Shown here in pieces: positions 24,661 through 32,519 of a stretch of DNA of 48,361 nucleotides. Source of the stretch: a virus. Within the stretch, counting starts at the first letter, position 1. Each line of letters begins with the position of its first letter. The position numbers were made by a program, and so were the translations under genes. The notes beneath the pieces are model-generated. The model saw only the letters and a list, made by a program, of their open reading frames with translations. It ran no database searches and was not told the DNA's origin. The stretch is taken from positions 1 to 48,361 of IMG/VR virus record IMGVR_UViG_3300034024_000090; one strand, given 5' to 3'.

Positions 24661-26829
24661 CTATCTCGAGCGGACCGTGCGCACCGAGCGCCGCGGCTTC
24701 GGCCTGGTCGGCCCCGAAGGGCGCGACACGCTAACCATCGACGTTTCGACCGCCGCGACCGGACCCTCGCCTGGGTCAGACGATGCCGGCGTCGGCCCGG
24801 TCGGGCGCGGCGGGCGGGCCCAGAGCGGCACCTTGGTCAGGTTCTGGTCCAGGCCGACTAGGCGGAGCATCACGGCGAGCGAGTAGACCAGGAGGTCCCA
24901 GGTCTCGTTTCGGACACCCTCGCCCTTCTGCCACTGGCCCTCGACCTTCTCCTCCGCGCGCAGCTCTTTCACGAACCGGTCACCGGGCCGCTCGCCGAAC
25001 TCGCGCGGCAGTGCCACGAAGCTGGCGCCCGGCTCGGGACGGCGCAGGCGGTAGTCGAGCATGTCCTTCAAGCGGTTGACGTTCGGAACCCACAGCTCGC
25101 ACTCGGGAGCGCCGTCCATCTGCCGCTTCGCGTCGACCGTCGGCGGCGGCAGGAGCCGCCCCTTGGGCCGGTTGCCGCCCTTCAGCAGCGTAATCACCGT
25201 GGCAGGCAGCGCGGGCCGGCCGGAGCGCCGGTCGCCCGTCATCATGTCGCCCCACCAGTCGTAGGCGTTGTCGGTCGCGTCGTCCTGACCGCCGGTGTCG
25301 ACGCCGGTGTTCAGGATCCGCATGCGCAGGCTCGGGTCGCGCTGGAGCGGGTAGGTGCGTCGCAGCACCTTCTCGTAGAGCACGGCCCAGTGCTCGCGAC
25401 GCCGGAACGGGTCGAGCTTCGTGATGCCGTCATCCAGCGTGAGGATGTCGAAGCGGTCGATGATCCAGGCGCGGTTCCCGACGCCATGGCCGGCGACCAG
25501 CACGGAGAAGCGGTCCTGCCCGAGGTCGACCGTGGCGGTCAGCGCGACGACGCCGTCGGGCACCTCGCCCATGCGATAGGTCGAGGCCTTAGCGCGCTCG
25601 ATCAGCGCATCCTCGCTCACCGGCGCGTCTCCCGACGACTTCGAGACGTAGTTCCGGCCGACTTGCGTGTTCCAGTACGCGCGAAGCGGCTCCTCGTCCT
25701 GGTGCTCCTCGAACGCCAGTTCGGCCTGCCGCTCGCGCTCCGCCAGGTCGGGCCAGGGCGCGAAGCCGAAGATGCCCTCGAACCAGTAACTGTCGACCGT
25801 GTTGGGCTCGAGCTCGCCGACCTTGCCCCCGTTCGACCCGGTCGAGAGCGACACCGCGGTCTCGCCCTTGCCGATCCAACGGCCGGTCGCGAGCAGCATC
25901 GGCTTGTCGGTCTGGACATGCACGCCGCCGCAGGTCGGACAGACCACGCAGGCGCTGTTGCGCGCCTCGACGACGGTCCCGCTGCGATCGAAGCTGAGCC
26001 GCTCGTGGCAGAGCTGGAAGGGCTCGGAGCAGTGGAGGCAGTCCACCCACCGCTTCTTCGACGTGCCGCCCGCGACGAGCGGCTCGATCCCCTTCTTCGC
26101 GCCCTTCTTCGGGCTGGAATTAACGTAGAGCTTCCACCCGTAGCTCAGGAAGCTGTTGGTGCGGCCCTTGAACAGGCTGACCGCGTCGCCTTGCCCGCCG
26201 ATATCGTCGTCGAAGTCGTCATAGTCGTCGAGACGGCCGCGGGAGAACGGGCGGGCGCGGAAATTCGGGCCGGTGGGCCACAGGAAGTGCCAGTCGCAGC
26301 CCTTGAACTGCTTCAGGTGGATGTTGTCGGCCGACGCGCCCGCCTGCTGGCGAGCCTTCACGTCCGGGCACTCGTCCAGCAGCTTGTCGATCTGGGTCGT
26401 GACGTAGCTGTGGATCAGGTTCTTGTCGCAGAGCCAGAAGCCGATGTCGGCCGGGTCGTAAAGGACCGAGTGGACCTGCCAGTTGTTGCCGATCTCCGAC
26501 TTGCCGGTCTGGCTCGGCCCGATCACCGCGACGATGGTGCACGGATCGCTCATCGCGAGCGCGTTCATCGGGTCGTCGAGGTGGTCGTCCGACTCCGGGC
26601 TGTCCTTCCACGAGCCCGAATAGCCGCCCGGGTTGCGCAGGTTCCGGTGCTTGTTTGCCGCCTCCAGGACGGTCAGCTTCTCCGGGAAGAGCACTTCGCG
26701 GAACGCCCGCCGCACCGCGACCCGCGCGTCGGCGAAGCGGGGCGGCTCGACCGATTGCTGCTGGAGCAGGGCCAGCGCGCCCAGGCGGGGACGAGCCGCG
26801 GGCCGTTCAGCCGTCCGCTGCTCGTTCAT
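24661..26829 (-). CDS. Terminase large subunit, GpA family
   Basis: A 722-residue terminase. Walker A is GPSQTGKS at 104-111, the typical GpA form. A Cys cluster around residues 265-305 (DCLHCSEPFQLC, then CVVCPTCGG) fits the zinc-like insert of this family. The nuclease part follows with TVDLGQDRFSVLVAGHG and GVDTGGQDDATDNAYDW, supplying acidic metal ligands. The Pro/Arg-rich C-terminus likely contacts the portal. GpA-type terminases cut at cos sites, supporting cohesive-end packaging here. Confidence 0.9.
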   Translation of the reverse strand: MNEQRTAERPAARPRLGALALLQQQSVEPPRFADARVAVRRAFREVLFPEKLTVLEAANKHRNLRNPGGYSGSWKDSPESDDHLDDPMNALAMSDPCTIVAVIGPSQTGKSEIGNNWQVHSVLYDPADIGFWLCDKNLIHSYVTTQIDKLLDECPDVKARQQAGASADNIHLKQFKGCDWHFLWPTGPNFRARPFSRGRLDDYDDFDDDIGGQGDAVSLFKGRTNSFLSYGWKLYVNSSPKKGAKKGIEPLVAGGTSKKRWVDCLHCSEPFQLCHERLSFDRSGTVVEARNSACVVCPTCGGVHVQTDKPMLLATGRWIGKGETAVSLSTGSNGGKVGELEPNTVDSYWFEGIFGFAPWPDLAERERQAELAFEEHQDEEPLRAYWNTQVGRNYVSKSSGDAPVSEDALIERAKASTYRMGEVPDGVVALTATVDLGQDRFSVLVAGHGVGNRAWIIDRFDILTLDDGITKLDPFRRREHWAVLYEKVLRRTYPLQRDPSLRMRILNTGVDTGGQDDATDNAYDWWGDMMTGDRRSGRPALPATVITLLKGGNRPKGRLLPPPTVDAKRQMDGAPECELWVPNVNRLKDMLDYRLRRPEPGASFVALPREFGERPGDRFVKELRAEEKVEGQWQKGEGVRNETWDLLVYSLAVMLRLVGLDQNLTKVPLWARPPRPTGPTPASSDPGEGPVAAVETSMVSVSRPSGPTRPKPRRSVRTVRSR

Positions 26830-27406
26830 CCGCGTCCAGCGCCTTCACGAACTGCTCGAGGCGGTCGGCGAGGATCTCGTCGATCGCCTCCTCGACCTCC
26901 AGCTTCAGCCCGAACTTCCGTCGGACGATCTTGCCCACCCGCTGAAGCTGACGTCGCAGCTCGATCACCGCGTTGGCGGTCTCGCCTTCCCACGTCGCGA
27001 CACGGCACAGCTCGCCGATCTGCTCGCGGTAGTCGAGCTCGGCCTGGCCGGCCTTGAACTCCTCGTACCGCTGCTTCCCGGTGAGGTGCAGACCCTCGTC
27101 GTCGCCGGCGTCGCCCAGCATCTGCAGGCGGAGCTCGGCGAGCTGGCGCTGCTTCAAGTCGTCGGCGCCGTCGCCTGTCTTCCGGTCGCGCCACCAGGCC
27201 AGCGCCTTGGTGGCGAGGATCTTGTACCCCACCCCGCGCCGGCCGCGCTCGAGGAGCCACTCCGCTCCGTCCGGCGCCTGCTTCAGGTGCGTGCGCATCG
27301 TCTCGGGCGTGACCCCGACGAGCGACGCGAACTCGTCCAGGCTGATGATCAGCTCGGCAGGAGCGCGTTTCGGAGGTGCCTTCCGTGGGGTCGAAGGTCG
27401 CGTCAT
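26807..27406 (-). CDS. Terminase small subunit, Nu1-like
   Basis: A 199-residue DNA-binding protein. The N-terminal winged helix ELIISLDEFASLVGVTPETM (about 18-37) followed by GVGYKILATKALAWWRDRK is typical of Nu1-like terminase subunits. The C-terminal helices (IELRRQLQRVGKIVRRKFGLK) should bind the large subunit. It has a GGAGG ribosome binding site and overlaps the large subunit gene by 23 bases. It would recognise the cos region directly upstream. Confidence 0.8.
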   Translation of the reverse strand: MTRPSTPRKAPPKRAPAELIISLDEFASLVGVTPETMRTHLKQAPDGAEWLLERGRRGVGYKILATKALAWWRDRKTGDGADDLKQRQLAELRLQMLGDAGDDEGLHLTGKQRYEEFKAGQAELDYREQIGELCRVATWEGETANAVIELRRQLQRVGKIVRRKFGLKLEVEEAIDEILADRLEQFVKALDADERAADG

Positions 27407-27429
27407 GGCACCTCCGCCGCCCGATCAGC

Positions 27430-27520
27430 GCCCGGCCGGCGGAACCAAAGGCGTAATAATAAGGCGTAATGGTTTCCGAACACGGGAAACGCGCGTGCGA
27501 TGGGCCTCTGGCCCCCGCAT
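27430..27520. other. Candidate cos / packaging-initiation region
   Basis: This 163-base gene-free gap directly precedes the small terminase gene, where cos lies in lambda-like phages. It holds a direct repeat AAGGCGTAAT at 27448-27457 and 27461-27470, an inverted repeat GTTTCC/GGAAAC (27472-27477 and 27485-27490), and a dyad GGGCC-TCT-GGCCC centred at 27508. Direct repeats would suit cosB and the dyad a symmetric nicking site. The elements are visible; the cos assignment is inference. Confidence 0.45.
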
Positions 27521-27569
27521 ACCGTCCTGGTCGCCGGGAGGACCCAACGGGGGGGTGCCCCCGCCCCGC

Positions 27570-27776
27570 CTAGCGCCCGGGGGCGAGGGGGCCGGCGACG
27601 GCGCGACCGCGCACGACCGCGCGGGCCTGGGCCGCGATGTCCTCGACCCGATCGATCAGCGCGTCCGAGCGGTGCGTGGTGCGCGACGGCTGCTCCATCG
27701 CGTCGGCCGCAGTCTCGAGCTCAGCCGCGAGGCGCCGCAGCTCACGCGCCTTAGCCATGTGGGTCGGTGTGCTCAT
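27570..27776 (-). CDS. Small helical protein
   Basis: A 68-residue basic, helical protein (HMAKARELRRLAAELETAAD, then RVEDIAAQARAVV). Its ATG overlaps the stop of the upstream gene in an ATGA. No family is recognised. It lies at the junction between the early/late-control genes and the cos/terminase region. Confidence 0.45.
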   Translation of the reverse strand: MSTPTHMAKARELRRLAAELETAADAMEQPSRTTHRSDALIDRVEDIAAQARAVVRGRAVAGPLAPGR

Positions 27777-27991
27777 GATGCTGCTCGCAGTCGCGCGAGG
27801 GGCACGAGCGCCTCGCCGCGGAAGGTGACCGGCTCGCGCACCCAGGCCGTATCGCTATCGATAGCGACGATCTCGAACACGGGGCCGACATTCGCGCCGA
27901 CGCGCACCAGGTCGCCTTGCGCCTTCGGCCGGAGGCAATCCGTGGTGAGCGGGATGCCGGGGCAGAGCACGTCGGCATAGCTGTCCGCCAT
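27773..27991 (-). CDS. Small phage protein of unknown function
   Basis: I start this 72-residue protein at MADSYADVLCPGIP, the ATG at 27991. It is beta-rich (VGANVGPVFEIVAIDSDTAW) and looks like a compact SH3-like barrel, with FRGEALVPLARLRAAS at the end. It is the first gene after a strong hairpin downstream of the possible late regulator. Function unknown. Confidence 0.5.
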   Translation of the reverse strand: MADSYADVLCPGIPLTTDCLRPKAQGDLVRVGANVGPVFEIVAIDSDTAWVREPVTFRGEALVPLARLRAAS

Positions 27992-28012
27992 GGCCGTGCT
28001 CCTGAAACGACG

Positions 28013-28037
28013 AAGGCCCGCCTGATGGGCGAGCCTT
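28013..28037 (-). terminator. Hairpin downstream of putative late regulator gene
   Basis: AAGGCCCGCC (28013-28022) and GGCGAGCCTT (28028-28037) pair over ten positions with one mismatch and a 5-base loop. On the minus strand it ends in GGGCCTTCGTCGTTTC, a weak T-rich tail. It lies in the 100-base gap after the possible Q-like gene and before the packaging operon, which is the position of lambda tR'. It could be the terminator that the late regulator overrides. Confidence 0.5.
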
Positions 28038-28091
28038 GCGAGACCCAACTAGGGCCAATAGCGATTTGATAGGGGAGAATGTCGCCGCCAG

Positions 28092-29036
28092 TCAAGCGGC
28101 CTCATCGAGCGCGCCTGACGCCGGGATGAGCCACGCCCAGCCCCACCCTTCCTTCACGATCACCTCGACGTTGCGATACCGCTCCACCGTCCCGTCCCGG
28201 CTGCCGAGCTCAAGCGCGAGCGCATCGTGCACGGCCTCACCCATCCACAGCGCGTCGACGGGATGGAAGATGGCATCGCGCAGTGCGATCTGAGCGTCGA
28301 TCAGCTCCACCAAGGTCGAAGTCGGCGCGGACTGCGCTGGCCCGACCAGGTCGGTCTTGACCAGGGCGGTCCGAGCGGAAGCCTCCTCGGGCGTCATGGG
28401 CAGGCCGGGTACCCGCTCGCCAATCTTGCACGCGATCATCTTGATGACGGTGCGCGTGCGTCCCTCCGCGGCGGTGCGCGCCAGGTCCGCGAACGCGTCG
28501 GTCGCCACAGGGCCGATCGCCTCGTTCCGACAGACGACGTTTTCGAAGATAGCGAGCCATGTCGCAGGGATGCCGCGTACCGCGTCGAGGATGTCGTCCC
28601 GGGCGCGCTGGACCGCGATCGTGCGCGCCATGAGGCGGTCCGGGGCGTGCCGCCCGCCGCCGCCTGATCCGCCGCCCTCGTAGCTGGCCGTCGCCAGCTG
28701 CGTATCCCAGGCCAGCGCGTGCTGATCGGCATACCACTCGCAAGCCGCCGCTTCATGATGCTCGAGCACGCCGGCGCGCCGCAACCTCTCGACGCGCGTC
28801 AGCTTCCGCACCGTCTTATCCGCAACGCGGGGCTCGTCCCCGATCTGCACGACCTTCTGGAGCGTCACCGCGTCGGCACCGCGCTGGGCGGCGGGAAGGC
28901 CCGTCGCGGCCGACACGCGGTCGAGCTCGCTCATGCGCGCCGCCGCCGCACGCTTCGCACTTCCGGCTGCTACCGCCGCGACCGAGGCGCTTAGGCCAAC
29001 AGTCACCTTCTTCACCGCCCCGCCCCGCTTCGCCAT
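28092..29036 (-). CDS. Possible late-gene regulator (Q position; DUF6456-like?)
   Basis: I start at MAKRGGAVKKVTVGLSASV, after a GGAGG ribosome binding site, giving 314 residues. The N-terminus is basic and helical. LTRVERLRRAGVLEHHEAAACEWYAD (from about 105) and the following RTIAVQRARDDILDAVRGIP and WLAIFENVVCRNEAIG loosely recall DUF6456-type DNA-binding regulators. It is the last sizeable gene before the packaging and head genes, exactly where antiterminator Q lies in lambda. Its role as late regulator is inferred from position. Confidence 0.5.
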   Translation of the reverse strand: MAKRGGAVKKVTVGLSASVAAVAAGSAKRAAAARMSELDRVSAATGLPAAQRGADAVTLQKVVQIGDEPRVADKTVRKLTRVERLRRAGVLEHHEAAACEWYADQHALAWDTQLATASYEGGGSGGGGRHAPDRLMARTIAVQRARDDILDAVRGIPATWLAIFENVVCRNEAIGPVATDAFADLARTAAEGRTRTVIKMIACKIGERVPGLPMTPEEASARTALVKTDLVGPAQSAPTSTLVELIDAQIALRDAIFHPVDALWMGEAVHDALALELGSRDGTVERYRNVEVIVKEGWGWAWLIPASGALDEAA

Positions 29037-29118
29037 CTCTCGACCCTCCGACCCGAGGCGAACGATGCGAGAACGGAACGAACTCCGCCAGTTCCCAAAG
29101 TGTAACATCATCAACGGT

Positions 29119-29475
29119 CTAGAGCCGGTCGAGCAGGTCGGCCTGATCGGGCGGGATCCTGGGATCGGCAGGCCACGCCTGGCCAACGGCCTGCGCCATC
29201 GGTCCGGGCTTCACCACGGTCCAACCTCGTCCATGAGCGCCCGCCTCCAACTCCGCGTCCGAGAGCATCGCCACGCGATCGACCAGCAGGATCACGCATG
29301 GCTCACCCCTTCGGCCCGGCTTCACCTCGACCAGACCTTCGCGCTCGAGCCGATCTACGAACCGTCGGATGTGCTGCGGCTGCTTAGCCGCCAAGCGCGC
29401 CAGCTTGGACAGCGAGGGGCCGCGGCCGTGATGGCGATAGTGCGTTCGGATCGCGTCGAGGACTCGGTCGGTCAT
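29119..29475 (-). CDS. Winged-helix DNA-binding protein
   Basis: A 118-residue protein with a clear N-terminal winged helix (DRVLDAIRTHYRHHGRGPSL, then SKLARLAAKQPQHIRRFVDR and LEREGLVEVKPGRRGEP). This is a MarR/LexA-like reader fold. The C-terminal part is acidic with a WP/PP-rich end. It follows the possible helicase-loader gene by 6 bases and precedes the late-regulator candidate, so it may control the early-to-late switch. Confidence 0.6.
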   Translation of the reverse strand: MTDRVLDAIRTHYRHHGRGPSLSKLARLAAKQPQHIRRFVDRLEREGLVEVKPGRRGEPCVILLVDRVAMLSDAELEAGAHGRGWTVVKPGPMAQAVGQAWPADPRIPPDQADLLDRL

Positions 29476-29481
29476 CGAGGA

Positions 29482-30129
29482 TCAGGCGTCGGGAGACCGG
29501 CCGCCCATCATCCCCGAGATCTGGCGGCTCATCATCGCGGATAGCCCGGTCGCCTTCATGATTTCGCGGATGTCGTCCGGAGTGAGCGGGTCAGCCTCCA
29601 GCTCCGCAGCGCGCGCATCTTGGCGCTCGGCCTCTTCCGCAAGCCGCCGGAGGGCCCAGGCGCGGCTGCGGCGGTGGCCCAGTAGCGGCGTGACGAACAC
29701 GCGCAGCTCGCCCGCTGATCGCGGGAAGTAGCGCGGGCCGGGCGCGTTGCAGTAAGCCCGGCACGCCGCCTCAAGGATGTCGAGCGGCACGTCGGCCAGG
29801 TGCTCGCGAAGCAAGGCGAACGATGCCCTCGCCTCCGCTTGATCCTCGTCCCGGACGATAGTGGCGCTGCGCAGCGCCATGAGCACGCGGACGCGGTCCT
29901 CTCGCTCAGCCGGGGCCAGCGCAGCGGTGTGGACGGCCGCGGCCTCCTCCAGGCCGGGCGCGCTGCCTGCCGGGATCGGCAGGCCGTAACCGTGCCGGTC
30001 CATGCCGGCTAACGCCTGGGGCTGCACCCAGTCAGGGATCGCGGCCGTCAAGGTATTCGCCAAGGAGCGGATCGCGGAACTGCCCTCCCGACCTCCGGCC
30101 GCCCCACCCATGATCACGTCGTTCGCCAT
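29482..30129 (-). CDS. Possible helicase-loader / replication accessory protein
   Basis: A 215-residue protein immediately after the O-like initiator, the lambda P position. I choose the ATG at 30129, which has AAGG seven bases upstream; this overlaps the initiator gene by about 98 bases. An alternative ATG at 30003 avoids the overlap but lacks a ribosome binding site. LADVPLDILEAACRAYCNAP and PRYFPRSAGELRVFV resemble loader-type proteins of alphaproteobacterial phages, where a helical motif is followed by FP.S..EL. Function is inferred. Confidence 0.5.
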   Translation of the reverse strand: MANDVIMGGAAGGREGSSAIRSLANTLTAAIPDWVQPQALAGMDRHGYGLPIPAGSAPGLEEAAAVHTAALAPAEREDRVRVLMALRSATIVRDEDQAEARASFALLREHLADVPLDILEAACRAYCNAPGPRYFPRSAGELRVFVTPLLGHRRSRAWALRRLAEEAERQDARAAELEADPLTPDDIREIMKATGLSAMMSRQISGMMGGRSPDA

Positions 30130-30811
30130 CTGCACGCCTTACCCAGTTCCGCCACGTCGCCTGCCAGTCCGCCATCCGCTTGCCGGTGCCCCGCCAGTAA
30201 TCGCGGAACTTGGAGAGCTCCCGCTCCAGGCGGCCGGGTTGCCAGACCTGGACGATGCGCCCGACCTCGCTGCTCGGCGCGAAGGGTTCAGGCTCCCAGT
30301 CCTCGGGCAACTGCCGCGCTCGCTTCTGCGCTGGCCCGGGCTCGGGCGTCCTCGAAGGAGGCGTAGCCTCCGAAGAGGTCTGAAGGGTTCTTGACTGTTT
30401 GGGTGCACGTCGTGCGGGGGTCGGCGCATCTGATGCGGGGGTGGGGGCGCACGTGGTGCGGGGCTGCTCCACCGGCGCATCTGATGCGGGGGCTGGACCG
30501 CTGGACTTGCGTCCTTTCGCCGTACCGCTGTTCTCGCCACCAGAGGGGGCGCATGTAGTGCGGGGGTGGACGAAGTAGACCACGCCCAAGCCCCGCGCCT
30601 CCTCGCGCGTGATGTGTCCCGCCTCGTTCAGCGCCTTGATCGCCATCTGGACCGCGCGCTCTTTCAGCCCGGTCTTCTCGCAGATCAGCGCGATGCCGGG
30701 CCAGCACTTGCCCGACTCGTCGTCGGCGTGCCACGCCAGCCGCTGCGCGACGAGCTGCTCCGTGCTCGACAGCGGAAGGTCCCAGAACACGTCCTGAAGG
30801 CGCCGGCTCAC
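30032..30811 (-). CDS. Replication initiator, lambda O-like
   Basis: A 259-residue protein with a GTG start overlapping the upstream stop (GTGA). Residues 1-80 form a winged helix (EQLVAQRLAWHADDESGKCW, then PGIALICEKTGLKERAVQMA and IKALNEAGHITR), as in phage O and RepA initiators. Residues 82-137 are repetitive Pro/Ala/Thr-rich linker whose DNA holds five iterons. The C-terminus (DYWRGTGKRMADWQATWRNW) is typical of phage replication proteins and would contact the helicase loader. As in lambda, the origin seems to lie inside this gene. Confidence 0.75.
   Translation of the reverse strand: MSRRLQDVFWDLPLSSTEQLVAQRLAWHADDESGKCWPGIALICEKTGLKERAVQMAIKALNEAGHITREEARGLGVVYFVHPRTTCAPSGGENSGTAKGRKSSGPAPASDAPVEQPRTTCAPTPASDAPTPARRAPKQSRTLQTSSEATPPSRTPEPGPAQKRARQLPEDWEPEPFAPSSEVGRIVQVWQPGRLERELSKFRDYWRGTGKRMADWQATWRNWVRRADGERRDHGWGGRRSGGQFRDPLLGEYLDGRDP
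30403..30567. repeat. Five 19-bp iterons: candidate replication origin
   Basis: Five near-identical 19-mers lie at 30403-30421, 30424-30442, 30447-30465, 30475-30493 and 30549-30567. Two examples read GCGCATCTGATGCGGGGGT (second copy) and GCGCATGTAGTGCGGGGGT (fifth). The first 14 bases are themselves an imperfect palindrome (GCGCA-N4-TGCG type), followed by a G5 run. Spacing is 2, 4, 9 and 55 bases. They sit inside the initiator gene as in lambda ori. A less GC-rich stretch (about 30380-30402) adjoins on the side where lambda has its AT-rich unwinding region. Confidence 0.75.
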
Positions 30812-31392
30812 CTGCTCGCTCCTTGACGGAACAGGACCGGCCGCTGGTACGGATCGATGCGGTGACGCCCCCGCGCGAGCGGATGCTTAGGCGCCCCGGC
30901 GACGGTCGTTCCCCAGCACCACAGATCGGGCCAGGGCGCGGGACCGGACTGGATCGCCTCCAGCACTTCGCTGATCCAGAGGTCATCCCAGGCGATGGCG
31001 CCATAGCAGACGAACACGTGATCGGCCCGCTTCGCCATGGTCGCGACCGCGTCCAGGTTAGCGTGCAGCTGGTCGCGATCGTACCACTCGCCGCCCCACG
31101 CCTCCTCGACGCGCTGGCGGCACTCGACCGGGCTCGCGGTGCAGAAGGGGTATAGGTTGCCCGCGTCGTATCCACCGAAGCCGAAGAAGGCGAACCAGCG
31201 GTTCCACCATCGCGACGTCGGGTCGTCGCTCATCGCGTCCGCGGCCGACGGGTTGCAACCCAGCACGAAGGCCCGCGGGCCGGGGCCCCAGTCGCGGGAG
31301 AGGCGCTGGCGCACGCCGTCGCATGGGAAATGCGCGGAGCGGCGGAGCATCGGCTCGCCGAACAGGTCGAGCGCGTGGTGCAAGTTGGTCAT
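30808..31392 (-). CDS. DUF1643 family protein
   Basis: A 194-residue protein with DUF1643 features: GPRAFVLGCNPSAADAMSDD (about 38-57), DPTSRWWNRWFAFFGFGGYD, then GNLYPFCTASP, and a C-terminal HPLARGRHRIDPYQR. DUF1643 proteins are small enzymes of unknown reaction common in phages and near nucleotide or DNA modification genes. It lies between the PAPS-reductase-like gene and the replication initiator. Confidence 0.8.
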   Translation of the reverse strand: MTNLHHALDLFGEPMLRRSAHFPCDGVRQRLSRDWGPGPRAFVLGCNPSAADAMSDDPTSRWWNRWFAFFGFGGYDAGNLYPFCTASPVECRQRVEEAWGGEWYDRDQLHANLDAVATMAKRADHVFVCYGAIAWDDLWISEVLEAIQSGPAPWPDLWCWGTTVAGAPKHPLARGRHRIDPYQRPVLFRQGASR

Positions 31393-32519
31393 GCCGCCCT
31401 CTTGGTCGCGGAGAGGGCCACAAGATCGGCGAACCGGTCGATCACCATTGCAGGTGTCGGGAACAGGTTGGGTTGGCCGTGGCGGGCGAGCAGCTCTGCG
31501 CGCACCTCGGCGATGATGACCGCCTCGCCATGATCAGGAACGTAGAGCGGCCAACCTTCGACGAAGCGGTGCCGCGCGGGCATCGCGGCCTCGAGCTCGC
31601 GACGGCGCGCCGCGTCGCCCTTGCTGCCCGCGAGCTGCCGTCGCTGAAGGCCAGTGAGGAGATGGGGTGCGCGGTCCGCCAGCCAGCTCGCCGCCTGGAA
31701 CGAAAAGGTGGACTCGATCTCGAAGCCGATGATGAGCTCGAAGTAGGGCGCGGCCTCCGGCTCCCGGCCCGCGATCTCCAGATCGTCTCGCGAGCCCATG
31801 ATGCAGGCTGAGCAGCTATGGCGGGAGCAGCCGAGGCCGTACACGCGGGAAAGCGGGATGCCGTGACGAAGGTTCGCGGCGAAAACGTCCGCGACCGCCA
31901 TGTGCACGCCGGGGTTCCAGACCATCATACGGGTGCCCCAGCGATTGCCGGGCGTCACGAACCGCTTGTCGACCTTGGCGATCGGCGTCGACCGTCGACC
32001 GTGGCTCTCGTCGCGACGGAGGCCGGTGACCTGTACGATCGTCTCGCCCCGGTACCGCTTCGCGAGCGCCGGACCCATCACCTGGATCTTCTTCTCGGAC
32101 TGGCAGAACTTAAGCGAGGGTGACGACCAAGGCCCGCGCAGGTTGTAGAGCAGCATGTCGCGATAGGCCGCGAGACCGAGCTGCCACCGCCCTTGGAAGC
32201 GGCTGAACAGGTCGCCAGCCGCGGCACGCACTACGATCAGCGGCACACGCAGTGCAGCCGCCTGCGCCTCGACCTGAGCCGGGGTATGCGGCCATTCGGC
32301 GCGGCCGAGGTCGGCGTGCATCGCGATACGGCGCGAACTGGGGTGGCCCAGCTGGTCGAGGTGCTTGTCCGCGAGCGCCGCGACCGCGCCGCAATCCTTG
32401 CCTCCTGAGAGGGAGTAGACGAACCAGGCGCCCTGGCGCGCCGCCTCGTCGACCATGGGGTCGGTCGCGACGTCGTCGGGCCCGCGCGGCGGCGCGAACA
32501 GGTCGGCTATCGCGCTCAT
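31389..32519 (-). CDS. PAPS reductase-like / ATP pyrophosphatase family protein
   Basis: I start at the ATG giving MSAIADLFAP, whose ATGA overlaps the upstream stop; 376 residues. SLSGGKDCGAVAALA at 36-50 is the SGGKD PP-loop of the adenine-nucleotide alpha-hydrolase superfamily, which activates a substrate with ATP. The following HADLGRAEWPHTPAQVEAQA and LRRDESHGRR segments agree with the PAPS reductase-like branch. A Cys-rich block GCSRHSCSACIMGS near 270 could bind metal or an Fe-S cluster, as in DndC-type sulfur enzymes. The substrate is unknown. Confidence 0.75.
   Translation of the reverse strand: MSAIADLFAPPRGPDDVATDPMVDEAARQGAWFVYSLSGGKDCGAVAALADKHLDQLGHPSSRRIAMHADLGRAEWPHTPAQVEAQAAALRVPLIVVRAAAGDLFSRFQGRWQLGLAAYRDMLLYNLRGPWSSPSLKFCQSEKKIQVMGPALAKRYRGETIVQVTGLRRDESHGRRSTPIAKVDKRFVTPGNRWGTRMMVWNPGVHMAVADVFAANLRHGIPLSRVYGLGCSRHSCSACIMGSRDDLEIAGREPEAAPYFELIIGFEIESTFSFQAASWLADRAPHLLTGLQRRQLAGSKGDAARRRELEAAMPARHRFVEGWPLYVPDHGEAVIIAEVRAELLARHGQPNLFPTPAMVIDRFADLVALSATKRAA

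Noticed and set aside
25390-27057. 555-codon + strand open frame
   Set aside because: Antisense to the terminase genes, with low-complexity Arg/Ala/Val composition.
30403-30567. Iterons as a CRISPR-like or purely coding repeat
   Set aside because: Spacing is uneven and short, units have internal dyads, and they lie in an initiator gene, which fits an origin better.
30288-31175. 295-codon - strand frame over DUF1643 and initiator genes
   Set aside because: Shadow frame crossing two real genes joined by a GTGA overlap; no domain.
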